Below, one piece after another: positions 11,901 to 21,699 of a DNA stretch of 64,000 bases; the stretch's first letter is position 1, and each line of letters starts with the position of its first letter. The stretch spans positions 10,039,001-10,103,000 of the forward strand of contig NC_134763.1 of assembly GCF_050436995.1 (NCBI RefSeq). Reading direction: 5' to 3'. This stretch comes from Anticarsia gemmatalis (taxonomy: Eukaryota; Arthropoda; Insecta; Lepidoptera; Erebidae). Under the pieces are notes generated by a model. The model did not search any database. It was not told the DNA's origin and worked only from the letters and a program-made list of their open reading frames with translations. The position numbers and the translations under genes were made by a program.

Positions 11901-14900
11901 GCATACGTATTCGCTTGTGTACGCTCGTAAATTAAATTGACATTGACGCTAATGTACAAACTACTAACTGGCATAAAATAATTCATTTGTATACAGAGTG
12001 TTAACGCTAAACGGCGAAGAGGTAGAAGAGACAGAAATAAAAGGCTTCGTGTCAGATCGACAGACGTTCTACACAGGGAACGTGTGCCACAATCAACTCG
12101 TCCAGGTAAGTTTGCCAGCGACTTCAATTGGAAAGTACTCCTCCATTCGAGCGGTATATTTTTTTACCTATGTACACCGAGATTCGTGAATCTTTTTTTA
12201 TCTCTGTTGAGCTGCTATTTGGTCCTATAAAAATTTGTTACGATAAAGGAAAAACTATCTTGATTATCCAATAGCTATTAAAACATTATTTTTCAGAAAA
12301 ATTGTGACTGAAATACCAATTACCATTTAATTAGTTCAGTTTGTTCAAGTTCATTTTCATCGCGTAAATTAAATCTGCTTTGTTGGTATTTATATTTACG
12401 CTAGCCGCCAATTTTAGTCTTGCCTTCGTTAATGAAATTTGTTCTGTTGTCCAAACTTTAAACTCCGTTCACGACCTTGCCGCTATAAGTGATAGGTTAG
12501 CGTGAGGTAGCGAGCTCAATCTCGCGTCGAATCGACGCGTCCGTTGTTCCCGGTTTCGAGGTACATTTAGCGGTAGTTTATCTATTCAATAGCGTTTAAA
12601 CTCATATAAAAAACGCTTTTGAATAAATAAACTACCGCTAAATGTACTCAGAAACCGGGGGTAAGTTGTGGTGTCAGGTTCATCGGTTGTATCTACTTTT
12701 GTTTCCGTCACTTGTCGCTAAGACAGAAGTAGTAACTCCACGGTGGTGTCCTAGGTGACGGACGAGGGTATCCGTCTGATCGCGCGGTCGGGGTCGGGCT
12801 GGGCGCTGGCGGCCGAGTGGCGCGTGGCGGGCGCGCGCGGCGTGTCCGTGGTGGCGTGCGGGCCCGCGCGCGTCGTGGCGGCCGCCGGCCCGCGCCTCTA
12901 CCTCGTGCACATCCACGAGCGCGCGCTCGAGCTCAAGGCGTGAGTGCATATACCACACACATGACACACATGCAACACTCTACATTACTTCAACTTCTTT
13001 GTAACGTCAGATTCATAGCGCGACTCAAAATATGGATAGGTACTCTACGAGATATTCCAGTTCAGTTGCCAAGCAGCTAGTAACGCACTCCAGACAGCGC
13101 GTAGCTACCGTGTGCAGAATAATACAAACTCCCAATGTTGGGACTTAATGACGTCAACATGAACCCTGGATTCGCTCTTTAGAACACATTTTTTTGCGCG
13201 TTGTCGTGTGCACACGCTTATGTTCAAATATAAGCGTTGGATAACCACACACCACATAATAATATGATGTCCAATCAGTTTTAACATTTTATTTATGACT
13301 TGCACCCTATTCTTTTGTTTACACTAAATTACATTTTATAAACATTAAAATAAAGTTCATCAAACTTTATTCAATTGCCCTTATTCTTCACTATCGCATG
13401 AATACTCAAGTTGTATATTTCATGTACACAGTGAAGTTTGCATGGATGAAGAAGTGGCGTGTTTGGACCTGGGTCCTGGTGATGATGAGGCGTTACTCGG
13501 CGTGGGACTGTGGACGGATATATCCGTCAGAGTGCTCAAGCTACCAGATCTCAGGCCTATGCATACTGAGAAATTGTGTGGCGGTAAGTAGAAAAAGACA
13601 TATACTAAAAGATTATTATAAAGGTTGCTCTTGATTTGAACCCGTTGATGTACTCGTTTTAAGAGAGTGTTTTCACGTCAAACTCATATTTTGGTCACAT
13701 TTTACAAGCATTTACGTGTACGTATACTCATATACGTCAACAAACGTACACCTATTGCTTTCGTACCGTATACGTAATTTGGTATTCGTTATAACATTGT
13801 ATTCATAATCCCCTAACGTTTAAAACGACTCTTATTCTACCAACAATGTGAAAAAGGTCGTGATTTTATTCATGGTTTCCCCGCTACTTCTGCTATTCCT
13901 ATACCTATATTTGAAAAACTAGACTTTAATATGTTTTTATATGTTTAAACAGAAATAATTCCCCGTTCGCTGCTGATCTGCGTGCTGGAAGGTGTGTGCT
14001 ACTTGCTGTGTGCTCTGGGCGACGGCTCCATGTTCTACTTCACCGTGGACCCCGAGACCGGCGTGCTCTCCAACAAGAAGAAGGTCACGCTCGGCACACA
14101 ACCCACCGTACTTAGAAGTTTTAGGTAAGTTAAGTCTTAAAAGCAAATTCAGGGTAAATAATTTCCTTGTATCGCGAGACCCGAAACAAATATTTGTTGA
14201 GCGCAAATATTTGTTTGATGCGTGGGAATGGGACTCAAGTGGCGACCCCCTTAACCACTAAACCTTTGATTTTGTCTCGGGTCTAAAATGATCCATTGGG
14301 GCTGAGTAACTAAAATATTCGTTAGATGAAGCATTCATATCTGATCAATTTGGTCATATTGGATACCAACTTCGTCCGTGTGAACACTAGTTTACCGTTT
14401 TCACAACACAGTCAATCATACTCTTCACCTTATTATTTTAAATATAGATTGTCTTCATGCTAAATACCTACAAAATACGGCAAAGTTAATCTAATAAGAC
14501 TGTTTTCTCCCACAGGTCTTTGTCCACAACAAATATATTCGCGTGCTCGGACCGTCCCACCGTGATATTCTCGTCGAACCACAAGCTGGTGTTCTCCAAC
14601 GTCAACCTGAAGGAGGTCACGCACATGTGCTCGCTCAATGCACAGGCGTATCCGGACAGGTAAATATACTCAACATATTCAAATACCGAAACGCCACCTA
14701 ATTTAAAGTCACTTTGGAAATTATATTTGTCGTAATCATTGTTAAAAGTAAAACAATTTGATTGATTTAACCATATGGTGATGAAGAAACACCAAAGGAT
14801 TAGAATTATACACACTTCTTAATTGTAGCTTTACCGATTTCAGAACTCGAAAAGGTATTCGGTAGGCTTTTTTTGTGAAAGCAGTTGATCAAATAAAAAG

Positions 14901-17900
14901 TCTTGTAATGTACACATAACTTCTAGAACCCAATGGCTCTTTAACAGCCAGCCTAATCAGTAGCAATCGGGTTTTTTTTCTTCTATGTCTAATATCTAGT
15001 TTTTGTTGTACAGTTTGGCGTTAGCAACGGACAGTACAGTGACAATAGGCACAATAGATGAAATACAGAAGCTACACATCAGGACAGTGCCGCTGGGTGA
15101 AACACCACGGCGAATCGCTTACCAAGAGGCTTCACAGGTATTGTTGAACTTAGTAAATAAATGTTATTGAGGAGTTCGTGGATTAGTTAACAACAGTTAC
15201 GTGGATCAATCTCTGAGGTTAATTTACGCTAGCTGAGGTTGTTTTAAATCGAGATCCTCCGTGATCCGGGCACGTTAAATTGTAGGTTCCGGTTGTAATT
15301 TTCGAAGATCTTTTACAGTTGTTAACGGTAGTCAGATACATGAATGGAATTCCCGGTACTGTCTATCTCTAGGTATTACAAACGTGGCATTAGGTGTCTT
15401 TAGTGCTCATTCACGTTGACTCGCGGGCGCGGTGGCGGGCGCGGTCGCGAAATATCAAACATATGGCGATGTACCGAAGTGTTCACGTACAAACCGTTCG
15501 CGCGGTCTAAGTCGCGGGCGAGCTAGCGGCGTCGCGCGCGGCCCGCGCGGCGCGCTCGCGCCAATATCAAACAAGTGAAGATGTTCGTGTGTGTTCACGT
15601 CGAACTAGCGGTGGCGGGCGCGATGTCAAGTAAGATCAACCAGTTTGAGCCAGTTTGAGCCAAACGCCCGCCTGGCGACCAACGTGAACACAAATCGCCA
15701 CGTCCCCGCGACCGCGCCCGCCACCGCGCCCGCGAGTTCCAACGTGAACAAGCACTTATTGCGGCTCCACATTATTGCCGTGAATTCACGCGCGTATTCT
15801 CGCCGTGAATTCACGGACCGACTCCATGCCCTCCACATTCACGGAATGCTCACAATAGTTCGAAGCCCTCCGCGAAATGGACGTAGAAGCTGCTGCTGCG
15901 ATAAATTTATTTGCTGTGTCCCTAGTCCCTATACCACTATATAGATGTCAAAAACAAGAAAGTTATTAAAAGAAAACGTTCGAAAAGAAGATGGTGGATG
16001 ACAGAAATACATCGTAATTATATAATAAATAATTATAGTCCACAGTAAACTGCGCCGGGGCCGTGAATGTGTATGTGTATGCGTGAACGCCGCGCGAACC
16101 CTTTGTCACGGGACTAAATACCGACTCTGATCGGGGAACAGGCGTGAACGCGCGTGGACCCCGTGAAAACCGTCCACATTCACGTTCGCGTCTGTTCACG
16201 GAGCTTCACGGCAATAATGTGGAGCCGGCATTACACTCGCTCTTTCGCGCGTGAAACAACAAAGGAAAGAGCGCTCGCCGCACTCGTCTGTCAAGCTCGC
16301 GAAGAAAACGTGAGCGAAGAGCGCGCCGTCGACACCTAATAAGGTTATAAGAGTTGTATTTTGTCCGTCAGACGTTCTGCGTGATCACAATGCGCGTGGA
16401 CAAGCTAGAATGGTCGCTGGGCGGCGGCAGTGCCGCAGTATCGGTCCGCGCCTCGGCGTCCACGGCGGCGGCCAGCAGCAGCGGCGCGCCGCTGGCGGCG
16501 CCCAAGCACGCGCCCAACGCCATCGACCTGGAGGTGCACAACCTGCTCATACTGGACCACCACACCTTCGAAGGTAACGAGATATCTATATTTAAATATA
16601 GCATTTTAAGTATTCGACTACTAAATGAACGCCTTTACCTCTGACATCTCGTGCTATAATAAAAATACCGGCAAATCGCCACCATATATCGTACGCATGG
16701 TGAACCTCGACAGCAGAGTCCTCAAAGAAAGAGCAAATATGGCGATTCCCTCAGTCATCAGTCGAGTCGTATGTCTCAGGGGGTTTTACAAACTATCAAA
16801 AGTCGAAAAAAGTATTTAAGGAGTACATAAATTAACATTATCCAATGTTTTAACCAAATTCTATTGGTAAGACTGGAGGTGACGAGTGAACTCAGTACAT
16901 TTATTTTTAACTAGCTGACCCGCGCAACTTCGCTTGCGTCACTTAAGATAATCATAATTTTTCCCGTTTTTGTAAAAAATTTCACTGTTACTCTGCTCCT
17001 TTTGATCGTAGCGTGATGATATATAGCCTATAGCCTTCGTCGATAAATGGGCTATCTAACACTGAAATAATTTTTCAAATCGGACCAGTAGTTCCCGAGA
17101 TTAGCGCGTTCAAACAAACAAACTCTTCAGCTTTATAATATTATAATATATAATATAATAATATATAATATTAGTATAGATTTTCGTGGGTTTCAAGACT
17201 CATTTTTCTATATGCAGGTCGCTGTAGTTTATTAACATTACCCTTTTTTTCCAGTATTACACGCACATCAGCTGATGACGAGCGAGTATGCGATGTCCCT
17301 AGTCTCATGTAAACTAGGAGATGATCCTAATCACTATTACGCCGTCGGCACCGCTTACCTTAATCCTGAGGAGTCGGAACCTAAACAGGTAAATAACATA
17401 CATATCAACATACCTGATTCAATTTTTTTTAAGTTGGCATTGAGTGACTTCACAGACTCGGTACTGCTGTAGCGTATTTATATCAGCAATACCGGTTATT
17501 GTCCCACTGCCGGGTTTGCTCCATCAGGAAGAAGTTAGGCCTTAAGTCACCACAGCGGCCAAGTGTTCATTGGAGACTTTGTATTTCTTCAAAAGCTGTC
17601 CATAGAAAACCAGCATACAACTGGAACTTTCCCCATATTTTTTTTGATATTCTTAAAACAAGCAATAACTGTTTCTAATACATGCTTTCGCTCTCTACGC
17701 AAGATTACACTTAGCTATAATTTTTAATAACTGTTTAAATTTCGTGTGATACAGGGCAGGATCCTATTGTTCCACTGGTCAGAAGGCAAGCTGGTGCAGG
17801 TGGCGGAGAAGGAAATCAAAGGCGGCTGTTACACACTAGTAGAATTTAATGGAAAACTTCTAGCTTCTATCAATAGCACGGTAAGTTGTATTACTATAAA

Positions 17901-20900
17901 ATAAAGGCCATATAAAAAAAGCGTCACTTAGGGGTATGAGAAATTGATGTTGGCCGATTCTCAGACCTACTCAATATGTTCACAAAATTTCATGAGAATC
18001 AGTCAAGCCGTTTCGGAGGAGTAAGGCAACGAAAACTGTGATGCGATGCGAGAATTTTATATATTAGATATTGATTTGTCCAGATTTAGTCCAGTTTTAT
18101 GATAAAAATATAAAGTTGTTGAGTATTCGAAACTCAAAATATATTTATTTTGTGGCAAAGGATTTGTCATTGCAAATAGCAGGCTCGCACGCTATCGTCT
18201 TGACTTGTGTTCGTGACGTCACGTACACATGACCCGTTTCTGCGTTGCATCTTTAAAGGACGGAACTAGCTGCTTATTAAAAAATAACAAGTTGTTACAA
18301 ATCGCTGAGTGTGTTTGTGCTGAAGGTGTTTTGTTAAAAGTTGACTGCTCACTGCAATTACAACGTCATGACGTTTTTTTACCTTTTCTTATTTGCCTCA
18401 TGTACAGGTCCGCCTATTCGAATGGACGTCGGAGAAGGAATTACGGCTGGAGTGCAGCCACTTCAACAACGTAGTAGCACTGTATCTTAAAGTAAAGGGA
18501 GACTTCATTCTCGTTGGAGATCTCATGCGTTCCATGTCACTACTGCAGTATAAACAGGTAACGTGAACATCTCTTATAGGTTTATTTACACCAGGCTAGT
18601 ATCTAGTTTAGATTCGAGAGTTTATTTTAGACAATTTAGTAGCGAAATGTGTTTGAACAAAGTTTCGAGTTGGTTACCAAATGATTTGGTCGATTTAATT
18701 TATTTTATTCCATCATTATCATTAAATCATTTTTAGTTTACGAACATCGACACATACATTAAAATAGATACTATTAATATCTCGAAATGTCCATGTTTCT
18801 GTTTAATAATATGCTATGTTAGTTAAGTAAAGAGTCAGTTTAAAAGTCAAGAGCTTGTTCATCAAAATAAATACGCTTTGCAGATGGAAGGTAGCTTTGA
18901 AGAAATAGCTCGCGATTACACACCAAACTGGATGACAGCGGTGGAGATATTAGATGACGACACATTCTTAGGAGCTGAGAACAGCTTCAACTTATTCGTC
19001 TGCCAGAAAGACAGGTAAGACATTAGGCACCTTTACACACACGCTCTTTCGCGCGCGATGAAGAGCGTACAGGATTACGCACGGGAAAGACGGCGCGCTC
19101 TTCGCTCACGTTTTCTTCGCGAGCGCGGGCAGATAAGCGCGGTGCGCGCTCTTTCCTTTCTTGTTTCACCTATTGATTGTATTTTTTTTTCTTGTACTTG
19201 TTATGGTTTACAGACATTTTAGCAAATGAAAAAAATACCTACTCATCTTTTTTTTCTGTGATTGGGCAGCCAGTAATGTATACGACTATTGATCACGAGG
19301 TGTTTAGTACAATTCAACGGTCGGCCAAAGTAATATTGGGCTCATTAGTTGTTTGGTAACGCGCCCCGTATATTATAAAAAACCTACTTCTTGTAACATG
19401 GTATTGACATTGCAAACGGTGAAACACGGATGTATTTCAAGCAACTCTGCTTCTTACTATGGCTGGTTTTAGTGTCATGCGGGCCGTCAGTACGGATCAC
19501 TCTATGCGCACCTATCCGCACTGATCGTCCGAGTATGTTGTTTTTAGTACCTCCGCGTTGTACAGACGAGTGCAATGCATCCAATGTGGCGGGTGTCATT
19601 AGTAACTGCCCTATATTACACACAAAAAAATTAAGCGAATGAGACTACACACTTTAATAGAGCAGAGTCTCGTCGCTAGAGAATTCGTCACATAATACGG
19701 CAATTTGAGGGCCGACGAAACAAAGTTCGAACATCGATGACTTAACTCGTGTCAACATTGCGATATCCACGACTCCCCATGATTGTTCTGCCGCTACGCT
19801 CATAAAACACTGGCTGCAGACAGCGGCGCGCGAGCAGCGCTCCGGCACGGACGCGCCATGCGGACAGCTGCAGAGCTGTCCGCGCGGACGCTCGTTCGTA
19901 TAGACCCGTCCGTATTACTCTAAAACACTCCGTAAATTTAATACAGAGCGGTATGCACGAAGCGATCCGTACTGACGGCCTGCGTAACACTAAAACCTGC
20001 CTATCTTTGGGTATAACAGGCTTGACCTTATGTATACAGACATATTATGTAGTGTGTTACGTTGTGCTTTACGTTTTTGAATCCACATTGTCGTTACAGT
20101 GCGGCGACGTCGGACGAGGAGCGTCAGCAGATGAGCTACATGGGTCAGTTCCACCTGGGCGACATGGTCAACGTCATGCGCGGCGGCTCGCTCGTCAACC
20201 AGCACGCCGACACCTCCGCGCCCGTCTCGCACCCCGTGCTGCTCGCCACCGTCACCGGCGCCATATGTATGTACTATATACTACATATACCACTCACTAC
20301 TAGATGGGCTACATGGGTCAGTTCCACCTGGGCGACATGGTCAACGTCATGCGAAGCGGCGTTGTTCGTATTGGGGCTAAGGCTTCCCTCGCTACAAAGT
20401 AAAATAGTCGTTAAGCCATATCCATATCCTTCGAGCGGCTTTAATGACTCAAATACCAGGTTGACCACGAACCATACGATAAATGAAGCAAATACATATT
20501 TAAGATAAACTCAACATGACTGTTAAAATAGTTCAATAATCTTCTTACTCATATTAAACAAACCAATTTCAATTGCAGGCTTAGTAGTCCAACTAAACCA
20601 AACCCTATACGAATTCCTGAAGCGTTTGCAAGAGAAATTGACTCAAACGATCAAGTCAGTGGGCAAGATACCGCACTCGTTCTGGCGCTCCTTCAACACG
20701 GACATCAAAACCGAGCCGGCTGAGGGCTTCATTGATGGAGACCTTATTGAGAGCTACCTCGATCTCAGCAGGGAGATGCAGAGGGAAGCTGCTGCTGGTT
20801 TAACGGTATGTTGATACACAATACTATTTCGAGTAGGGTACCTACCAGTTACTTTTTTTAAATAAAAGAAAGGTGTATAAGTTTGTGACATCATTCATTT

Positions 20901-21285
20901 GTATTTTGGTTGGGATATAATAGGTGAAAAAGTATGTCTGTTTTTAGGAGCATTTTGTTATCCAAAAGTTTAAGTGTTGCATGTAGTATACAGGGGTTTG
21001 TACAGAGAGGGAAAGCGTCATTAAATATTTATATTATTCTTAAAAAAATGGATTTGAATATTAAATTCCTACAAGCATCAAGAATTTTTTTTTATAACAT
21101 GAAATACTTCAATATTTTACTTTTTCGATACTTCTTCTAAATTAAACATATTATTATACAGAATTGTTTATATAATCGTGGTGTATGTTGTCAAACAGCT
21201 CGAGGACCCTGCCGGCGGACCCGCGATCGAGGCAACAGTAGACGACATCATCAAGATAGTAGAGGACCTCACGCGGATACATTAG
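2980..21285 (+). CDS. DDB1: DNA damage-binding protein 1, CUL4 ubiquitin-ligase adaptor
   Basis: DDB1 bridges CUL4-RBX1 to DCAF substrate receptors. It has three beta-propellers (BPA, BPB, BPC) and a helical C-terminal domain. Coding exons: 2980-3040, 5181-5329, 6163-6428, 6756-6855, 6932-7037, 7455-7537, 7872-8025, 8581-8802, 9234-9396, 11997-12105, 12755-12939, 13432-13583, 13953-14124, 14516-14659, 15014-15137, 16372-16573, 17255-17388, 17755-17880, 18408-18557, 18884-19014, 20100-20266, 20579-20805, 21199-21285. Total 3414 nt, 1137 residues, against about 1140 in animals. Start MAHHYVVTAQKPTAV is the conserved N-terminus. Further landmarks are YLDNGVVFIGSRLGD, DMCVVDLERQGQ, SFVGQTR, GTIDEIQKLHIRTVPLGE, GDLMRSM, HSFWRSF and the end EDLTRIH. 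Exon 16 carries a Ser/Ala/Gly-rich linker in place of the variable vertebrate loop before EVHNLLILDHHTFE. The exon 21/22 junction gives GAICLVV, where vertebrates have GMIGLV. Introns 9, 15, 16, 20 and 21 carry mobile or duplicated DNA. Confidence 0.97.
3041..9233. other. DDB1 introns 1-8, mostly featureless AT-rich DNA
   Basis: Intron 1 (3041-5180) is the longest here and shows only AT-rich DNA and a short degenerate repeat of ACATGTTACA around 4615-4690. Intron 5 holds a dispersed-repeat fragment (7100-7290). Intron 7 holds a tRNA-derived SINE fragment (8205-8252), with the box-B-like string GGAATCGAACCC. No nested gene is supported; the open frames in these introns lack codon bias and known motifs. 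Confidence 0.5.
7100..7290 (+). repeat. Dispersed repeat copy (CCCTCAATAAATGTATT family)
   Basis: Shares GGGGACTTTGCATGCCCTC followed by AATAAATGTATT and then GCAAGGTTT with the longer copy at 47055-47310. Weaker relatives are at 17497-17590 and 26240-26312 (AGTCCACCACGCTGGCCAAGTG). Probably a SINE or LINE 3' fragment of Lepidoptera; class not determined. Confidence 0.55.
9472..9633 (+). mobile_element. RTE-type retroelement tail, left part (split by insertion)
   Basis: Begins CTAGCTGACCCGCGCAACTT and continues to CTATCTAACACTGAA. The rest of the same element resumes at 11605. Three other copies in the window are uninterrupted, so the break here is due to the insertion of the 9634-11604 element. 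The RTE label comes from resemblance to known lepidopteran LINE 3' ends and is inference. Confidence 0.65.
9634..11604. mobile_element. TIR DNA element (~1.97 kb) nested in RTE tail, DDB1 intron 9
   Basis: Left end TATACAGGGTGTAACAGACA and the reverse complement of the right end, TATACAGGGTGTAAATGACA, form an inverted repeat of about 27 bp with four mismatches, with TA at both outer edges. Both sides are flanked by the two halves of one RTE-type tail, which defines the element precisely. No transposase ORF is visible, so it is non-autonomous. The interior is a mosaic of AT-rich DNA and three GC-rich blocks (about 9895-10020, 10725-10860, 11340-11460). A promoter/exon-like segment lies at 10690-11140. 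TA flanks suggest a Tc1/mariner-like mechanism, but the superfamily is uncertain. Confidence 0.75.
10690..11140 (+). pseudogene. Candidate captured promoter, 5'UTR and first exon inside TIR element
   Basis: A CpG-rich block (10725-10860) is followed by a T-rich leader, then a short upstream ORF (ATG at 11028, stopping after seven codons). A second ATG at 11044 opens 28 codons beginning MVKHVEVHAYSAPVRPDPKV and ending SPYTR at 11128, where CACCAG|GTATTT is a good splice donor. The arrangement looks like the 5' end of a cellular gene carried by the transposon. I do not recognise the protein. It could equally be chance coding in GC-rich filler. Confidence 0.35.
11605..11704 (+). mobile_element. 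RTE-type retroelement tail, right part
   Basis: Continuation of the element begun at 9472: TTTTTCAAATCGGACCAGTA, the CAAACAAA microsatellite and the terminal TAGTATAGATT. Same order as in the intact copies at 16911-17182 and 49401-49658. Confidence 0.65.
12549..12660. mobile_element. Foldback MITE copy 1 (DDB1 intron 10)
   Basis: Arms CCGGTTTCGAGGTACATTTA and TAAATGTACTCAGAAACCGG enclose AGCGGTAGTTTAT...ATAAACTACCGCT. Almost the whole 112 bp folds on itself. Same family at 24750-24871 and 41879-41995 and a half copy at 47976-48007. Confidence 0.75.
15258..15345 (-). repeat. Dispersed repeat fragment (GTTTAACGTGCC family), reverse orientation
   Basis: Contains GGCACGTTAAATTGTAGGTT, the reverse complement of the segment near 44430-44460 (GGGACCCACAATTTAACGTG). 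A widespread lepidopteran repeat by resemblance; class not determined. Confidence 0.45.
15403..15755. mobile_element. PIF/Harbinger-type MITE A (DDB1 intron 15)
   Basis: Terminal inverted repeats GTGCTCATTCACGTTG and (reverse-complemented) GTGCTTGTTCACGTTG are followed inward by GC-rich arms ACTCGCGGGCGCGGTGGCGG, matched at both ends. A 3-bp target TTA is present at 15400-15402 and 15756-15758. TTA/TAA duplications are the hallmark of PIF/Harbinger elements. No coding capacity. Confidence 0.65.
15759..16230 (+). mobile_element. PIF/Harbinger-type element B with transposase remnant
   Basis: Inverted termini share GGCTCCACATTATTGCCGTG (15764 onward, and reverse-complemented ending near 16226), with TTA on both outer edges (15756-15758 and 16231-16233). 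The interior holds a 30-codon ORF at 15877-15969 (MDVEAAAAINLF...). Just downstream, in another frame, comes RRWWMTEIHR (to about 16013), a motif I associate with the N-terminal region of lepidopteran Harbinger-like transposases. It is broken by a frameshift and a deletion, so it is dead. It abuts element A and shares its TTA. Confidence 0.6.
16234..16337. mobile_element. GC-rich MITE fragment C1
   Basis: Starts CACTCGCTCTTTCGCGCGTG directly after the TTA ending element B and includes CGCGAAGAAAACGTGAGCGA, which reappears reverse-complemented at 19080-19125. The right edge is near CGTCGACACC, followed by TAA. Confidence 0.5.
16911..17182 (+). mobile_element. RTE-type retroelement tail (DDB1 intron 16)
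   Basis: Intact copy from CTAGCTGACCCGCGCAACTT to TAGTATAGATT, with an expanded AT microsatellite near the 3' end (about 17130-17170). Confidence 0.7.
17925..18072 (+). repeat. LINE 3'-end fragment (DDB1 intron 18)
   Basis: Contains AAAATTTCATGAGAATCAGT, CAAGCCGTTTCGGAGGAGTA and ends GAGAATTTTATATATTAGAT, a string common at the 3' ends of RTE-type elements in Lepidoptera (recognition from memory). No ORF. Confidence 0.55.
19034..19170. mobile_element. GC-rich MITE fragment C2 (DDB1 intron 20)
   Basis: Left end TTACACACACGCTCTTTCGC resembles the left end of C1. The right half (CTTCGCTCACGTTTTCTTCG ... CTTTCTTGTTTCACC) is the reverse complement of C1. So C1 and C2 are diverged members of one family with inverted ends. 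Confidence 0.5.
19461..20001. mobile_element. TIR element (~540 bp) in DDB1 intron 20
   Basis: Left GGCTGGTTTTAGTGTCATGC then GGCCGTCAGTACGGATCACT; the reverse complement of the right end reads GGCAGGTTTTAGTGTTACGC then AGGCCGTCAGTACGGATCGC. TIR of at least 40 bp, about 85-90% matched. TAT flanks both sides (possible 3-bp target). No transposase ORF. It ends about 100 bp before exon 21. Confidence 0.7.
20304..20360 (+). repeat. Partial duplicate of DDB1 exon 21 in the following intron
   Basis: Matches exon 21 positions 20131-20187 at 54 of 57 bases, for example CTACATGGGTCAGTTCCACC and GACATGGTCAACGTCATGCG. It is preceded by CTACTAG, so an AG stands directly before the copy. If used as an exon after exon 20 it would be read in the wrong frame. 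Probably a small local duplication. Confidence 0.85.
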
Positions 21286-21699
21286 CTTTGTGATTATATT
21301 AGCTCGTATTGGATTTAATTAAATACTTTATGTACGTCTATGTAGCGTTTCATTTTTGTCATCAGACTAGTTTTAACCAAAGGTGTGTGTTATTTTACTA
21401 GTGCTCCAGTCCTTGATTTAATATGTTGAAGTTTTCTCTAGGAAGACTCTTGAACTCTGATGTTTTGCTTCATAAAACTTTATAGGTCTTAGACCTATTA
21501 TATTGTAAACGAAAGTTAATGAAATGTAGATGTAATGTCTTATTTCTGTGTTGTGTTAAAAATGTGTGTTATAATATTGAATAATTTTGGTACCTGTTTC
21601 CAGTAGAAGTGTTGTTACAAACACAGCTTCCATGTTTATATTATTTTATCTAGAATTCTACATTATTCTAGTTTATTTCTAGATTCTATACTTTAGCTG
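21286..21699. other. DDB1 3' flanking region
   Basis: AT-rich sequence after the DDB1 stop. I see no canonical AATAAA close to the stop; polyadenylation may use a variant signal. No ORF. Confidence 0.4.

Noticed and set aside
15645..15944. 99-codon ORF in DDB1 intron 15
   Set aside because: It crosses the junction of two MITEs with inverted repeats, so it is not one gene.
20062..20508. 148-codon ORF running from DDB1 exon 21 into intron 21
   Set aside because: Intron retention frame; it reads the duplicated exon piece out of frame and has no independent support.
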